A DNA stretch of 64,000 nucleotides from Vibrio litoralis DSM 17657 (GCF_000426765.1 NZ_AUFZ01000016.1:186001-250000), one strand, 5' to 3'; positions 47,005-55,473 are shown, numbered from the stretch's first letter. Program-made: numbers and translations. The notes: generated by a model not told the origin, from the sequence alone.

Positions 47005-48381
47005 TTAATCGCTACTCGCTCTAGGCTGCGTCATTCTTAAACTACTGACAATGGCTGCAACTGTGGCAAAACTTGCCGCTAAAATTAACGAAGCATGGGT
47101 GCCGTTATCGTGGAACATATTAAACATTAAAGCCACTAACGCTGCGCCTGTGCTTTGACCAAACAAGCGCGCCGTACCCAACATGCCACTGGCACCACCG
47201 CTGCGGTTACGTGGTGCAGATGAAATAATCGTGTGGTTATTGGGAGACTGAAATAAGCCAAAACCAGCACCACATAATATCATCGGCACAATAATATTTA
47301 AGTCACTTGGACTTGCCGGCAACATCACTAATATGAATAAACCAAGCGCCATAATTGCCATACCAATCCCACCTAATAAACCTGCGTGAACACGTTCAAT
47401 TAAATAGCCAGATAATGGTGCCATCACCATAGTGGCGAGCGGCCAAGGCGTCAGCAATAATCCCGTCTCAACTTCGGTTCTACCTAATACGGATTGCAAA
47501 AAGAAAGGCAGTGAAACCATTGCGAGCATTTGGGCACAGAAGGAACAAATTGAGGTGCACATTGAAAGTGAGAAAATAGGAATTCTCAATAAATCAATTG
47601 GCAACAATGGAACGGTAAGGGTTAATTGTCGGCGAATAAAGAAGAACCCAATAACTGCAACCGCAAGTAGTTCCGCAGTAATTAACGTGGCAGATTGACC
47701 TTGTGAAAAGCCACTAATGGCTGAAATTAATAAACCAAAGGTCAGCGCATTCATAATGGCACTTGGAATATCAAAACGTTGCCCTGCGGATTTTTCTTGG
47801 TTAGGGGGTAGGAATTTAATCGCAAAGATCAGTGCCACAATACCAATAGGCACATTGACTAAAAAGAGCCATTTCCACGACGCGATAGAAAGGATGGCTG
47901 CGGCCACTGTTGGTCCGGCGGCTGCCGATACTGCGACAATAAATGAGTTAATACCCATTCCCCGCCCCAAAAATCGCTTGGGATAAATCAGCCGGATCAA
48001 GGCAATATTCACACTCATAATGGCTGCCCCACCAAACCCTTGTAATACACGAGCGAAGGTTAGCATTTCAAGTGACGTCGAAAGAGCACAAAACAAAGAG
48101 GTGCAACAAAATACCCCTAAACCCACTTGATAAACACGACGAAAACCAACCATGTCACCAATAAAGGACATAGATAATAACGAGATGATAATGGCAATTT
48201 GGTATGCGTTGACTACCCAGATAGATTCGGCAGGGCTGGCATTAAGATCGGCGGCAATGGTTGGTAGAGCAACATTGGCAATGGCACCATCAAGTACTGC
48301 CATTGTGATACCAAGCGCGATGGTAATAATAGCGCCTAATCGCTGTGGGTTAGCTAGGCCATCTTGAGTTGAGGTATTCAT
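47005..48381 (-). CDS. MFS multidrug efflux transporter, DHA2 (EmrB/QacA) family
   Basis: This drug:proton antiporter has about 458 residues and some 14 hydrophobic helices. Motifs are GITMAVLDGAIANVALPTIAADL in helix 1 (the DHA2 motif D1), LSMSFIGDMVGFRRVYQVGL (motif A) and FARVLQGFGGAAIMSVNIALI (motif B). It ends near RMTQPRASSD. The frame opens with a TTG at 48393. I prefer the ATG four codons later (48381). The ribosome-binding site is weak in either case. It is convergent with the nitrate operon and divergent from pgpB. No local regulator is present and its substrate is unknown. Confidence 0.88.
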   Translation of the reverse strand: MNTSTQDGLANPQRLGAIITIALGITMAVLDGAIANVALPTIAADLNASPAESIWVVNAYQIAIIISLLSMSFIGDMVGFRRVYQVGLGVFCCTSLFCALSTSLEMLTFARVLQGFGGAAIMSVNIALIRLIYPKRFLGRGMGINSFIVAVSAAAGPTVAAAILSIASWKWLFLVNVPIGIVALIFAIKFLPPNQEKSAGQRFDIPSAIMNALTFGLLISAISGFSQGQSATLITAELLAVAVIGFFFIRRQLTLTVPLLPIDLLRIPIFSLSMCTSICSFCAQMLAMVSLPFFLQSVLGRTEVETGLLLTPWPLATMVMAPLSGYLIERVHAGLLGGIGMAIMALGLFILVMLPASPSDLNIIVPMILCGAGFGLFQSPNNHTIISSAPRNRSGGASGMLGTARLFGQSTGAALVALMFNMFHDNGTHASLILAASFATVAAIVSSLRMTQPRASSD

Positions 48382-48586
48382 TTTAAAAGGCAAACCGGAA
48401 AGGAATCAAAGACATATCTTGTAACATATAAGCGGTAATTCTACGAGTGAAAATTAAACATCCCGACCTAAATCTAGTCAATAATATGGGAAAATTTTTT
48501 ATTAACAGTTGTTTGTTTTTTTCACTCTACTAGTTTGGTAGTGTTTCAGTTTATCGGTGTAGCCGTTTTTTAATTAAGAGGTGTAT

Positions 48587-49378
48587 GTGGTATCTCAATA
48601 TCCAGTGTATGTTCGTTTAGCGTTAATATGGCTAGGCTTAGCGGTAGTTCCTAGTGGGTTGCTGTTAACTGGCCAGCAAGTGTTTCCTTGGTTAGATTTG
48701 TCGAGTTGGTTTGCCGGTTTACTTTATGCACTTACATCAACAGGCACGGCTCCATACGCAATCTTAACGGTAGTGGTATTTTGGGCGTTTAGCTTTAAGT
48801 TTATGAACAAACTTTACTGGCAGAAAATGGTACTTGCCACTTTGTTTGGACTATCGATTAGCTTTACGCTTAATCATGGCCTTAAATCACACTTTGAAGA
48901 GCCAAGACCGAACTTCACGTGGTTAAGTCAGCAAGCTAATTCTCCCATTGATTTAAGTACTTTCTATCAACAAGAAGATAAGCAACGTAGTGCGGATGTT
49001 GAAATGGCATTGCAGCAATACCGTAGTGAATCCGATCCTCAACAATTAAATACCAATCCACCACTTAATGTTTCCAACAGTTTGCAACATCACTGGGTAC
49101 ATGAAGTAGGCTTCGCTTTTCCATCGGGCCACACTATCTTTGCGATTACTTTAACGTTAATCGCCAGCTATTATTTGCTTCTCTCTGGTGCTACTACTTT
49201 GAATGTCATAGTGTTTCTATGGGGTTTAAGCATGGGAACGAGCCGTATGTTATTAGGCATGCACTGGCCACAAGATGTTTTAGCCTCAACTTGTCTTGCC
49301 GTAATAATTAGTGTGCTGAGTGTTGTTGTTATTGAGAAGGGGTGGGGACGATTTAAGTTAAGTAGCTATGCGAAGTAG
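48587..49378 (+). CDS. pgpB: Phosphatidylglycerophosphatase B / undecaprenyl pyrophosphate phosphatase
   Basis: This PAP2-family integral-membrane phosphatase of about 263 residues dephosphorylates PGP, undecaprenyl pyrophosphate and related lipids at the periplasmic face. The three PAP2 motifs are HGLKSHFEEPRP, FPSGHT and SRMLLGMHWPQD; the His in the last two form the catalytic pair. The insert between motifs 1 and 2 (WLSQQANSPIDLSTFYQQED...HHWVHEVGFAF) has the same layout as E. coli PgpB. The start is a GTG. The one at 48587 is correctly spaced from AAGAGG, while the in-frame GTG at 48581 is too close. Confidence 0.92.
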   Translation: MVSQYPVYVRLALIWLGLAVVPSGLLLTGQQVFPWLDLSSWFAGLLYALTSTGTAPYAILTVVVFWAFSFKFMNKLYWQKMVLATLFGLSISFTLNHGLKSHFEEPRPNFTWLSQQANSPIDLSTFYQQEDKQRSADVEMALQQYRSESDPQQLNTNPPLNVSNSLQHHWVHEVGFAFPSGHTIFAITLTLIASYYLLLSGATTLNVIVFLWGLSMGTSRMLLGMHWPQDVLASTCLAVIISVLSVVVIEKGWGRFKLSSYAK

Positions 49379-49471
49379 CGACTTACTTCCTTTAACTATA
49401 ACTTATACTTGTGCCTAACAGACGGCTTTCGTTACACTGCGGGCCGCATTTAAATACTAGGAAAACTGTAA

Positions 49472-49855
49472 ATGAAAAAGTTAATTCCGTTTATCGCCTT
49501 ATTACTGACTGCTAATGTGTATGCTTCTGGGGTTGACCTGAAAGCGACAATGAAAGAAATGAAAATTGAATTCAATCACGCCGCAAAAGCGCAGAATATT
49601 GATGAAATGAAAGCGCCCGTTGAAAAGCTGACGGTGTTAGTCAATCAAGCTAAGCAAGGTACTTACTCACCAGAAAAACAACAATTGTACTTAGAAGGCT
49701 TTAATAAATTGACCACAACATTAAATAGCGTCGAAACGCATCTTGACGCTGGTGAATTTGAGCAAGCTAAAGAAGAGTTACGCCAAGTAGATGATCTTCG
49801 TGTTGAATACCATGACAAGCGTAATCCAAGTATTTGGAGCAAGTTGTTCGGCTAA
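49472..49855 (+). CDS. cybC: Periplasmic cytochrome b562-family protein
   Basis: This 127-residue protein has a Sec signal (MKKLIPFIALLLTANVYA) and a four-helix-bundle cytochrome b562 domain. Both haem ligands can be placed. M27 in VDLKATM corresponds to Met7 of E. coli cytochrome b562, and H114 in RVEYHDKRN corresponds to His102. It is soluble and periplasmic; its electron partners are unknown in the family. It is a single gene followed by a clear hairpin. The C-terminal IWSKLFG tail extends a few residues beyond E. coli CybC. Confidence 0.85.
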   Translation: MKKLIPFIALLLTANVYASGVDLKATMKEMKIEFNHAAKAQNIDEMKAPVEKLTVLVNQAKQGTYSPEKQQLYLEGFNKLTTTLNSVETHLDAGEFEQAKEELRQVDDLRVEYHDKRNPSIWSKLFG

Positions 49856-49871
49856 AAACGAATAAAACTGA

Positions 49872-49906
49872 GTCAGATCTTCTTTTGTTAGAGTGGAAGA
49901 TCTGAC
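49872..49906 (+). terminator. Terminator-type hairpin after cybC
   Basis: GTCAGATCTTC and GAAGATCTGAC form a perfect 11-bp stem with a 13-nt loop, 17 bp after the cybC stop. The tail is TTGG rather than a T-run. Confidence 0.55.
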
Positions 49907-49950
49907 TTGGCTAACCATTTAATGATCTAAAGATTTAACGCCCCCATCTC

Positions 49951-49987
49951 GTCATTCCGGAAACGAGGAACGAGTTATCCGGAATCT
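49951..49987. repeat. GTCATTCC-GGAATCT palindromic unit
   Basis: GTCATTCCGGA...TCCGGAATCT is a short dyad of the type dispersed widely in Vibrio and other gammaproteobacterial intergenic DNA. Related dyads (GTCATTCCAGCC...GCAGGAATCT) occur inside each 347-bp unit at about 50215 and 50561. Confidence 0.6.
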
Positions 49988-50056
49988 ATTACACTAAAAA
50001 TACTTACGTGAAAGCGAAGCCCTGTATCTTCTTCACCTAGGATCATGGGGGAGACC

Positions 50057-50403
50057 ATTTATGCCCCAAAGTAGTTTGAAGTAACCAACCCCATCCCCGC
50101 TTCCCCTTATATTGACACCTACTACCAAGTAGCTTCGTCTATCAAGGGGAAGAGCTGGTCTTTGTCGCTTGTAGCTATAATGCCTACTTAAGATTTACCG
50201 CTCATTATTAGATCGTCATTCCAGCCGAGCCTAAGCGAGAGCAGGAATCTACTTATCACGCGCTGAATATTTCAAGTGTATTTCTTTAGGCAGATACCAT
50301 TAAACAACAAGCGATCACAAATAACTCCCTCCCTTTACCAATGAAAAAGGCTTGGGATCAAAATTTATAGCCAAGGGAGGGCGGGGGTTGATGTGAGTGA
50401 TCT
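50057..50403. repeat. 347-bp tandem repeat, copy 1
   Basis: The unit starts ATTTATG and contains AAAGTAGTTTGAAGTAACC, a CCCCTTATAT...ATCAAGGGG dyad, the GTCATTCCAGCC palindrome and the CTCCCTCCCTT...AAGGGAGGG dyad. It matches copy 2 closely along its length. Three internal palindromes make it look like a composite non-coding element. Confidence 0.85.
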
Positions 50404-50751
50404 ATTTATGCGCTAAAGTAGTTTGAAGTAACCAACCCCATCCCCGCTTCCCCTTATATCGACTTCTGCTGCCAAGTGACATCATCTATCAAGGGGAAGA
50501 GCTAGTCTTTGTCGCTTGCAGTTGCAATATCTACCCAAGATTCCCGCACATTATTAGAGCGTCATTCCAGCCGAGCCTAAGCGAGAGCAGGAATCTACTT
50601 ATCACGCGCTGAATATTTACAGTGTTTTTTATGTAGATACCGTTAAGCAACAAGCGATCACAAATAACTCCCTCCCTTTACCAATGAAAAATACTTGGCA
50701 TCAAGATTTTACAGCTAAGGGAGGGCGGGGGAGGGTTGATGTGAATGACTT
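50404..50751. repeat. 347-bp tandem repeat, copy 2
   Basis: This is a direct tandem copy of the unit at 50057-50403, with scattered substitutions and two or three small indels. A third unit starts at 50752 (ATTTATGCCCCCG) but stops after a few bases. Divergence shows the duplication is not very recent. Confidence 0.85.
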
Positions 50752-51024
50752 ATTTATGCCCCCGAACCGTTTTAGTCATATCGCTCTTTTATGTCCTGCT
50801 AGTGCTAATTTGCCCTACTCAATGTTATCCAATAAGCGTGAGATAAGTCGGATTATAATGAAGTTTGATCACGTATGACTTTAAAAATCGAGGTCGATTC
50901 TAGTCGGCGAGTTAAGAAGGCAATATGTTTAGTTTGGCTAATGGTGCGGTCAAACATTTGTTGGCACTTAAATATGATGTAAGATTCATAACCTCATGAA
51001 CAATAATGATGAACGGACTAGGCA

Positions 51025-51867
51025 ATGGAAGCAACGGTTTTAGAGTTTCACCTTGAATACAACTCTAACAGGAAGAACCCTGCGGAAGTATTTCACGCTA
51101 TGGGGGATTTCATTTCAGCGTATCAGGAAATGGGGCAAATTATTGCTCAGGCTGTTGATTCAGAGATGATCTTTGATGTTGAGTTGCAAGAAGTTACTCA
51201 TGGTTGCATTCTCGCTAAGTTGTTATTAAAGGTTGAGGAGTGGACAAGACCTGACTCCCTTTTCAGGGAGTTGACTGGTGAGATGTCTCAAAAAGAGCAG
51301 GTTCAACACATCACTAATATTGAAAGAGATAGACTGAAGAATGAGATGGCTAAAAGAGGTCGTTCAAGTCACCTTGATCCTTACATTAGTGATTTAGATG
51401 TTGCTTTAGTTGCTGAGAAGTGGTCTGAGGGCAATAAAAATCTGTTACCTGATGAGTATCTTAAAGTTTGCAATGAAGGCGCTAAGTTAGCTGAGGTAAT
51501 CCCTTTTGACCCTAACTTTAGATTCACTGGTAATGTCAAAAAGATGTTCTCTAGTGACCAAGGTCACTTTGACGGTGAAGAAGTCGTTGAAGTTTTTAAG
51601 CCTTGTAAAAAGGCTACTTCTAAGTGGGAAGTAATTAGCACTAGGACTCATAAGAGATATAGCGCAGAAATTACACACAAAGAGTGGTTGGATGAATATC
51701 TTAACTCTGAGGTTCGTCTGGGGGGGAGTGACTATCTGAGAGTTCACGCAGAGTATGACGTTGTCGTTGAGAAAGGTGAAGAACGTATCAAGAATGCAAA
51801 GATAAAAGAGATCAAAGAAGTTATTACTTATCGTGGAACTCAGAATGAAATACCAACATCAGAATGA
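51025..51867 (+). CDS. Uncharacterised 280-residue protein of a defence-type module
   Basis: I do not recognise this protein. It has no signal peptide and no membrane helix. It is rich in charged residues and looks like a mixed alpha/beta cytoplasmic protein. The N-terminus (EFHLEYNSNRKNPAEVFHAMG) and a second domain rich in beta-strand patterns (about residues 165-270) are the main parts. Its 3' end overlaps the next gene by 23 bp, so the two are co-translated and probably work together. Position beside an ATPase-HNH pair and a repeat-rich non-coding region suggests a role in phage defence or another accessory function, which is inference. It is not similar to any retron, toxin or restriction enzyme I can name. 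Confidence 0.8.
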   Translation: MEATVLEFHLEYNSNRKNPAEVFHAMGDFISAYQEMGQIIAQAVDSEMIFDVELQEVTHGCILAKLLLKVEEWTRPDSLFRELTGEMSQKEQVQHITNIERDRLKNEMAKRGRSSHLDPYISDLDVALVAEKWSEGNKNLLPDEYLKVCNEGAKLAEVIPFDPNFRFTGNVKKMFSSDQGHFDGEEVVEVFKPCKKATSKWEVISTRTHKRYSAEITHKEWLDEYLNSEVRLGGSDYLRVHAEYDVVVEKGEERIKNAKIKEIKEVITYRGTQNEIPTSE

Positions 51868-52249
51868 GTTTAAGGCGGTAGCTACATCTTATCTGTTCAT
51901 TATCACTCCATTCATCTTGCTTGTCTTGGTTAAGGTCTTGACGGGGAAGTATGATGATTTGTTGCTTACAGGTGATTGGTCTATTGCTAGTGCGATGATT
52001 TATTCAAGTTCAATTATCAATGTTCGAAGTGCTACTAGAAAGTATCATGGCCAACTAAATGAAGTTGGTCTTGATTGGTTTATGACGGTTACCAGTGTGA
52101 TGTCAGCAATTAGCGTTACGATTTATGTAGTTGCTTTAATGCAACCTAGTAAATGGGTCGGCGTGTTGCAGATAACTCTATTCGTTGCTGCTTCATTTGC
52201 CCACATGAAATACGGGAGGTTAGCTTATCGCCTTAGAGGTGAGAGTTAA
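51845..52249 (+). CDS. Small four-helix membrane protein coupled to the upstream gene
   Basis: This protein of 134 residues from the ATG at 51845 (an in-frame GTG lies four codons upstream) has four hydrophobic segments: SYLFIITPFILLVLVKVL, WSIASAMIYSSSIINV, FMTVTSVMSAISVTIYVVAL and WVGVLQITLFVAASFAHM. The loops are short. It overlaps the 280-residue gene by 23 bp. Small membrane proteins joined to a soluble partner are frequent effectors in abortive-infection systems, where they damage the inner membrane. That is only an analogy here. I recognise no named family. Confidence 0.78.
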   Translation: MKYQHQNEFKAVATSYLFIITPFILLVLVKVLTGKYDDLLLTGDWSIASAMIYSSSIINVRSATRKYHGQLNEVGLDWFMTVTSVMSAISVTIYVVALMQPSKWVGVLQITLFVAASFAHMKYGRLAYRLRGES

Positions 52250-52289
52250 GCGACTTTCCATGCCTGAGTTAATTAATGGTTTGCTAATG
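52248..52289 (+). repeat. Short coding-like repeat, left copy (KRLSMPELINGLL)
   Basis: An open stretch directly after the membrane-protein gene reads KRLSMPELINGLL in one frame. A related stretch reading KKLTIPELIDYLL is found at 55308-55349, after the HNH gene. About 31 of 42 bases agree, and most differences are third-position or conservative codon changes, so both seem to derive from homologous coding sequence. They bracket the ATPase-HNH pair. Confidence 0.55.
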
Positions 52290-52378
52290 CAAAAGTTGCT
52301 GCCCCTTTTCGTCTTAAATTAAAAGTTCTCTAGAAGATCATAGAGTTATTTAGCGAATCAAATGCGAACAGAAAGTAT

Positions 52379-54067
52379 ATGAAACTAATTTACGTTTATG
52401 TTGAGCAGCACAATGTCCTTGAGGACATTGGTGTCAGACTATCAAATGCTCATAAAGTAACCTTTGAGCGTCAACAACTTTTTCTCGATACTGTTGAGAG
52501 TAACCTTGATTATTACCATGGAATTCAAAGTACTGCGATAGTTGGCAAAAACGGCACGGGGAAAAGTACATTACTGGACTTTATCGAGTCTTCTTATGAA
52601 GCGACAGATTCTACTGGATTCTTTATTTGGTTCAATGAAAAGGAAAAAATCTATCATCTTTGCCCGATAAATTTTGACGTTGACTCAATTAAAGTTGAAT
52701 CTACGCACACGGTAAAAGTGAACAATAACTATAGAAGGTTTCTTAATTATCATAAGGTTAGGTTGATAAAAGCAAATAATTTATCTGGTGGTGAATCAAG
52801 TACAATTTCTAGAAGAACGAGAAAAAATGTTTTTTCACATGACTTATCTTTGGCTCAATACAAAACAAGTAGCCCAACGAAGTTAGCCCAGAGAATATCT
52901 CGTCTGATTAGCTTCTTCGCGAACAGTTCTTGGATGGCGAATGAACAAAATATTAAGGTGGAGTTTGAGTTTTTCTTCAAGCCATCTTCTACGATTTACC
53001 TTAAGAACCTTTTAGCTAGGGACGATGCTAGAAAAGAGTTTGAGCTTTCTTCTAAAGATCTAAAGTATTTAGAGCATATGCTTCAAACGAGACCAGCTTT
53101 CATATCGGATTCAATAGATGATCCGCGTGTATCTTTGTTTTCAGAATTGATGCGTGTAAATCTTATATCGATTCTTAGACATGTTACCAAGTACTCAGGA
53201 TTTCGAGCTAAGCTGCAAGATTTCATGCTTGTAAAGTTACTATATGGTTCTTTTACAGGCCTAGTTGACCTATCAGAACCAGATACTGTTCTAGATCTCA
53301 TACTTAGTAGCAAGATGTACGAGTACTCCGAAGTGAAAGCGATATCAGAAGCTGATGCATTTATAATTTGCAAGCGGTTTCACGACGTGGTGGGAGCAAT
53401 TAGAAGAATATCGGAAGTCATCAGTGAGCACCGAATGGATATTGAGGTAAAAGATAAAGATAGATTTACCTCTTCGCAGACAGCGTTAATTATAGACCTG
53501 ATGATGTCAATATCCAAACTTCCAAGCAATGTGGTTTCTAACTTCCATTATGGTTGGAAAGGCTTTAGTACAGGAGAATTTGCAAAGTTAAACTTATTTG
53601 CCGAGCTTTTCTATTATATCAATGATGAAAAGCGTTCAAGTTCGGAAAGTCACTTGATTGTCATGGATGAAGTCGATTTGTACTTGCATCCCGATTGGCA
53701 AAGAGAGTTTTTGGCTGATACGCTGAGTTTTTTGAAAGCTGAGTATCCACGAGATAGTGTACAACTAGTTCTTACATCTCACTCTCCTATAATCATTGGC
53801 GACTTTCTGCCTGAAGATATTGTTTCTTTATACCGGGAACCAAGACAATCTCCTCGAGTAGGGGACTCTTTTGGTTTTGGTACTCAGATTTTGCAACTTT
53901 ATATGGATGGTATGCACTTGAGTTCCACGTTTGGTAGCCACTCTAAATCTCATATTGATAGGATTCTGAATAACAAAATTAATAACTGTCAAACGGCGTT
54001 TGATAAAGAGTTAGTCAGAAAAATAAAGAATTCAAATATTAGACGTATGCTAGGAGGTGATGAATGA
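52379..54067 (+). CDS. AAA/ABC-type ATPase of a Septu-like (PtuA-like) pair
   Basis: This 562-residue SMC/RecF/OLD-like ATPase has Walker A GKNGTGKST at residues 56-64. A long helical middle follows (about 150-390). Then come an ABC-signature-like FSTGE (396-400), Walker B LIVMDE (426-431), HPDW after the D-loop and the switch histidine H468 in LTSHSP. This layout is that of ATPases that pair with nucleases in anti-phage modules such as Septu (PtuA) and related RloA/RecF-like systems. The HNH gene starts within its stop (ATGA overlap), a strong sign of a fixed stoichiometric pair. At 562 residues it is at the large end for this class. It lacks the C-terminal Toprim domain of OLD proteins. The defence role is inferred. 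Confidence 0.87.
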   Translation: MKLIYVYVEQHNVLEDIGVRLSNAHKVTFERQQLFLDTVESNLDYYHGIQSTAIVGKNGTGKSTLLDFIESSYEATDSTGFFIWFNEKEKIYHLCPINFDVDSIKVESTHTVKVNNNYRRFLNYHKVRLIKANNLSGGESSTISRRTRKNVFSHDLSLAQYKTSSPTKLAQRISRLISFFANSSWMANEQNIKVEFEFFFKPSSTIYLKNLLARDDARKEFELSSKDLKYLEHMLQTRPAFISDSIDDPRVSLFSELMRVNLISILRHVTKYSGFRAKLQDFMLVKLLYGSFTGLVDLSEPDTVLDLILSSKMYEYSEVKAISEADAFIICKRFHDVVGAIRRISEVISEHRMDIEVKDKDRFTSSQTALIIDLMMSISKLPSNVVSNFHYGWKGFSTGEFAKLNLFAELFYYINDEKRSSSESHLIVMDEVDLYLHPDWQREFLADTLSFLKAEYPRDSVQLVLTSHSPIIIGDFLPEDIVSLYREPRQSPRVGDSFGFGTQILQLYMDGMHLSSTFGSHSKSHIDRILNNKINNCQTAFDKELVRKIKNSNIRRMLGGDE

Positions 54068-55236
54068 TTCAGTTGAAGACCTTATACTCTCCAGACTTTA
54101 TTGAAGAGTACTCGGCTTTTTGTCTCAACTACATACGCCCAAGATTAGATACAGCGTTCGAGGAGCTTGAAGGCGAATTGCGAGAGAGGCTCGAGTTATA
54201 TTTTAGTAATACTGCCCTCAGATTTCTTCTATCTTCAGATGCTTTCGTTTTGGAGGTCGCTTTCGAAGAGATTTTTGAGAGTGTCCCTATTCTGGCAGAG
54301 CGTTTTAATCCTAAGTTTTTTTTCAGTTCTCTTAATGTCGACACAAAATGTGATCATCTAAATCTGAGAACGAATGAAGGTAAGCTAGCTCTACTAAGAA
54401 TTAAGGAAAATGTGCAAGCCGAGATCGAGACCTTCCTTACCGCAAAACCATCGATTTTGCTCGACGAGGTTGTTGAGAGCATGGACCAAGCAACTAAAGC
54501 AAGTGAGATCAAAGCCCAACTAGGAAAGATCACTAGTATGGTCAATGGGACAATTCAGGCTAACGATAATTTCAAAGCAAAGTTTCCAGCTTGGTTAGAA
54601 TGTTTATCCAGCGCATTCAATTATGATTACGTTATAGCTAGGTTTGGTGCGCAGATAGTTAATCTGATTGATTTACATTATTGCCCCTATTGTGCCGAAG
54701 AAGGTATTGAGCCTTTCCATCGTTACAGGCCCGCTATCGATCACTATTTCCCTAAGTCAAAATTTCCTTTCCTAGCGCTATCGTTACATAACTTTGTGCC
54801 ATCAGGTGATAGATGTAACAGTCGATTCAAAAAAAATAACGAGATGATTGGTTACTTCAACCCAGCACTAGACGAACTTCCTAACGTAGCTCTTTTTGAC
54901 TTTGAATACCCGTTAGGACGTGACTTCATCGAAGAGGAAATAAGAGTAACTGTAAATAATTTATCACCCAAATTACATGCAAACTCAAGATTGTTTGAGC
55001 TTGAAGATGTATACAACAAGTTTGGAACAAAAAGAGAGTTTAAGAACCTGCATGACAGAATTAATCTTTTAGAAGGACTAGGGAGAGAGGAGGTATTAAA
55101 CAACCCTCAACAAACTAGAATTTTGCTTAATGTAGATCTAACTTTGAGTCACAAAAAAGTTAGATATCAGAAATTTCTTGTCGATTCACTAAACTTTTTG
55201 GCTGATTGCAATTTAGTGGTTAATAGTCGCAGATAA
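54064..55236 (+). CDS. HNH endonuclease of a Septu-like (PtuB-like) pair
   Basis: This 390-residue protein has an HNH domain at about residues 205-265. The zinc pair C207-x2-C210 (CPYC) is followed by D226-H227 (IDHYFPKS), N243 (LHNFVPSG) and C251-N252 (RCNSRFKKN), the order found in PtuB-type nucleases. The first 200 residues are mainly helical with acidic stretches and may dock on the ATPase. The C-terminal 120 residues have no recognised domain. It overlaps the ATPase gene by 4 bp. Together they should form a nucleotide-controlled nuclease complex acting on invading DNA or on host nucleic acid. No reverse transcriptase is present, so a retron Ec78-type context is excluded. Confidence 0.87.
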   Translation: MIQLKTLYSPDFIEEYSAFCLNYIRPRLDTAFEELEGELRERLELYFSNTALRFLLSSDAFVLEVAFEEIFESVPILAERFNPKFFFSSLNVDTKCDHLNLRTNEGKLALLRIKENVQAEIETFLTAKPSILLDEVVESMDQATKASEIKAQLGKITSMVNGTIQANDNFKAKFPAWLECLSSAFNYDYVIARFGAQIVNLIDLHYCPYCAEEGIEPFHRYRPAIDHYFPKSKFPFLALSLHNFVPSGDRCNSRFKKNNEMIGYFNPALDELPNVALFDFEYPLGRDFIEEEIRVTVNNLSPKLHANSRLFELEDVYNKFGTKREFKNLHDRINLLEGLGREEVLNNPQQTRILLNVDLTLSHKKVRYQKFLVDSLNFLADCNLVVNSRR

Positions 55237-55307
55237 ACTTTTTGTCTCATGTTTGATTAGTTATACTAAACTTTATTTGCTGTGGCTCTGTGACTTCGGC
55301 CCCTAAT

Positions 55308-55352
55308 AAGAAGCTTACCATTCCTGAACTAATTGATTATTTACTAAATTAG
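55308..55352 (+). repeat. Short coding-like repeat, right copy (KKLTIPELIDYLLN, stop)
   Basis: Downstream of the HNH gene, an open stretch beginning about 55290 reads VTSAPNKKLTIPELIDYLLN and ends at TAG (55350-55352). It mirrors the left copy at 52248-52289. It could be the 3' end of a truncated gene, or a target-site remnant left by insertion of the ATPase-HNH module. Confidence 0.5.
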
Positions 55353-55410
55353 TAAATCGGTAACTCAAAATTGTCCAAACTCTAGTAACCCCAATCTATT
55401 TCTTCAAAAA

Positions 55411-55444
55411 ACACCCCATTGATCAAATATCAATGGGGTGTTTT
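55411..55444. terminator. Bidirectional terminator, duplicated copy
   Basis: ACACCCCATTGA and TCAATGGGGTGT form a perfect 12-bp stem. Read on the minus strand it is followed by a run of six T. On the plus strand it is followed by TTTTG, so it can also stop transcripts from the HNH gene. It is a copy of the batD terminator at 61929-61963. Confidence 0.85.
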
Positions 55445-55473
55445 GTTTCTGGCTTTGGCTATTTATTTCTTAC

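Larger units (their letters stand above)
49856..51024. other. Long non-coding region rich in repeats
   Basis: About 1170 bp without a credible gene. In order it holds the cybC hairpin, a GTCATTCC...GGAATCT palindrome, two tandem 347-bp units and a short start of a third, then about 270 bp of unrecognised sequence leading to the defence-type genes. A 64-codon frame at 50684-50878 runs through repeat sequence and is not believed. Confidence 0.75.

Noticed and set aside
50057..50760. Possible CRISPR array
   Set aside because: Only two long units of 347 bp in direct tandem, no short spaced repeats and no cas genes.
50684..50878. 64-codon plus-strand frame in the repeat region
   Set aside because: It starts inside the second 347-bp unit and runs through repeat sequence, with no ribosome-binding site and no family resemblance.
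51487..51747. 86-codon frame antisense to the 280-residue gene
   Set aside because: It has no start signal and lies fully inside a coupled gene pair on the other strand.
52250..55236. Retron of the Ec78 type (which also uses PtuA and PtuB)
   Set aside because: No reverse transcriptase gene and no msr-msd-like inverted structure found near the ATPase-HNH pair.
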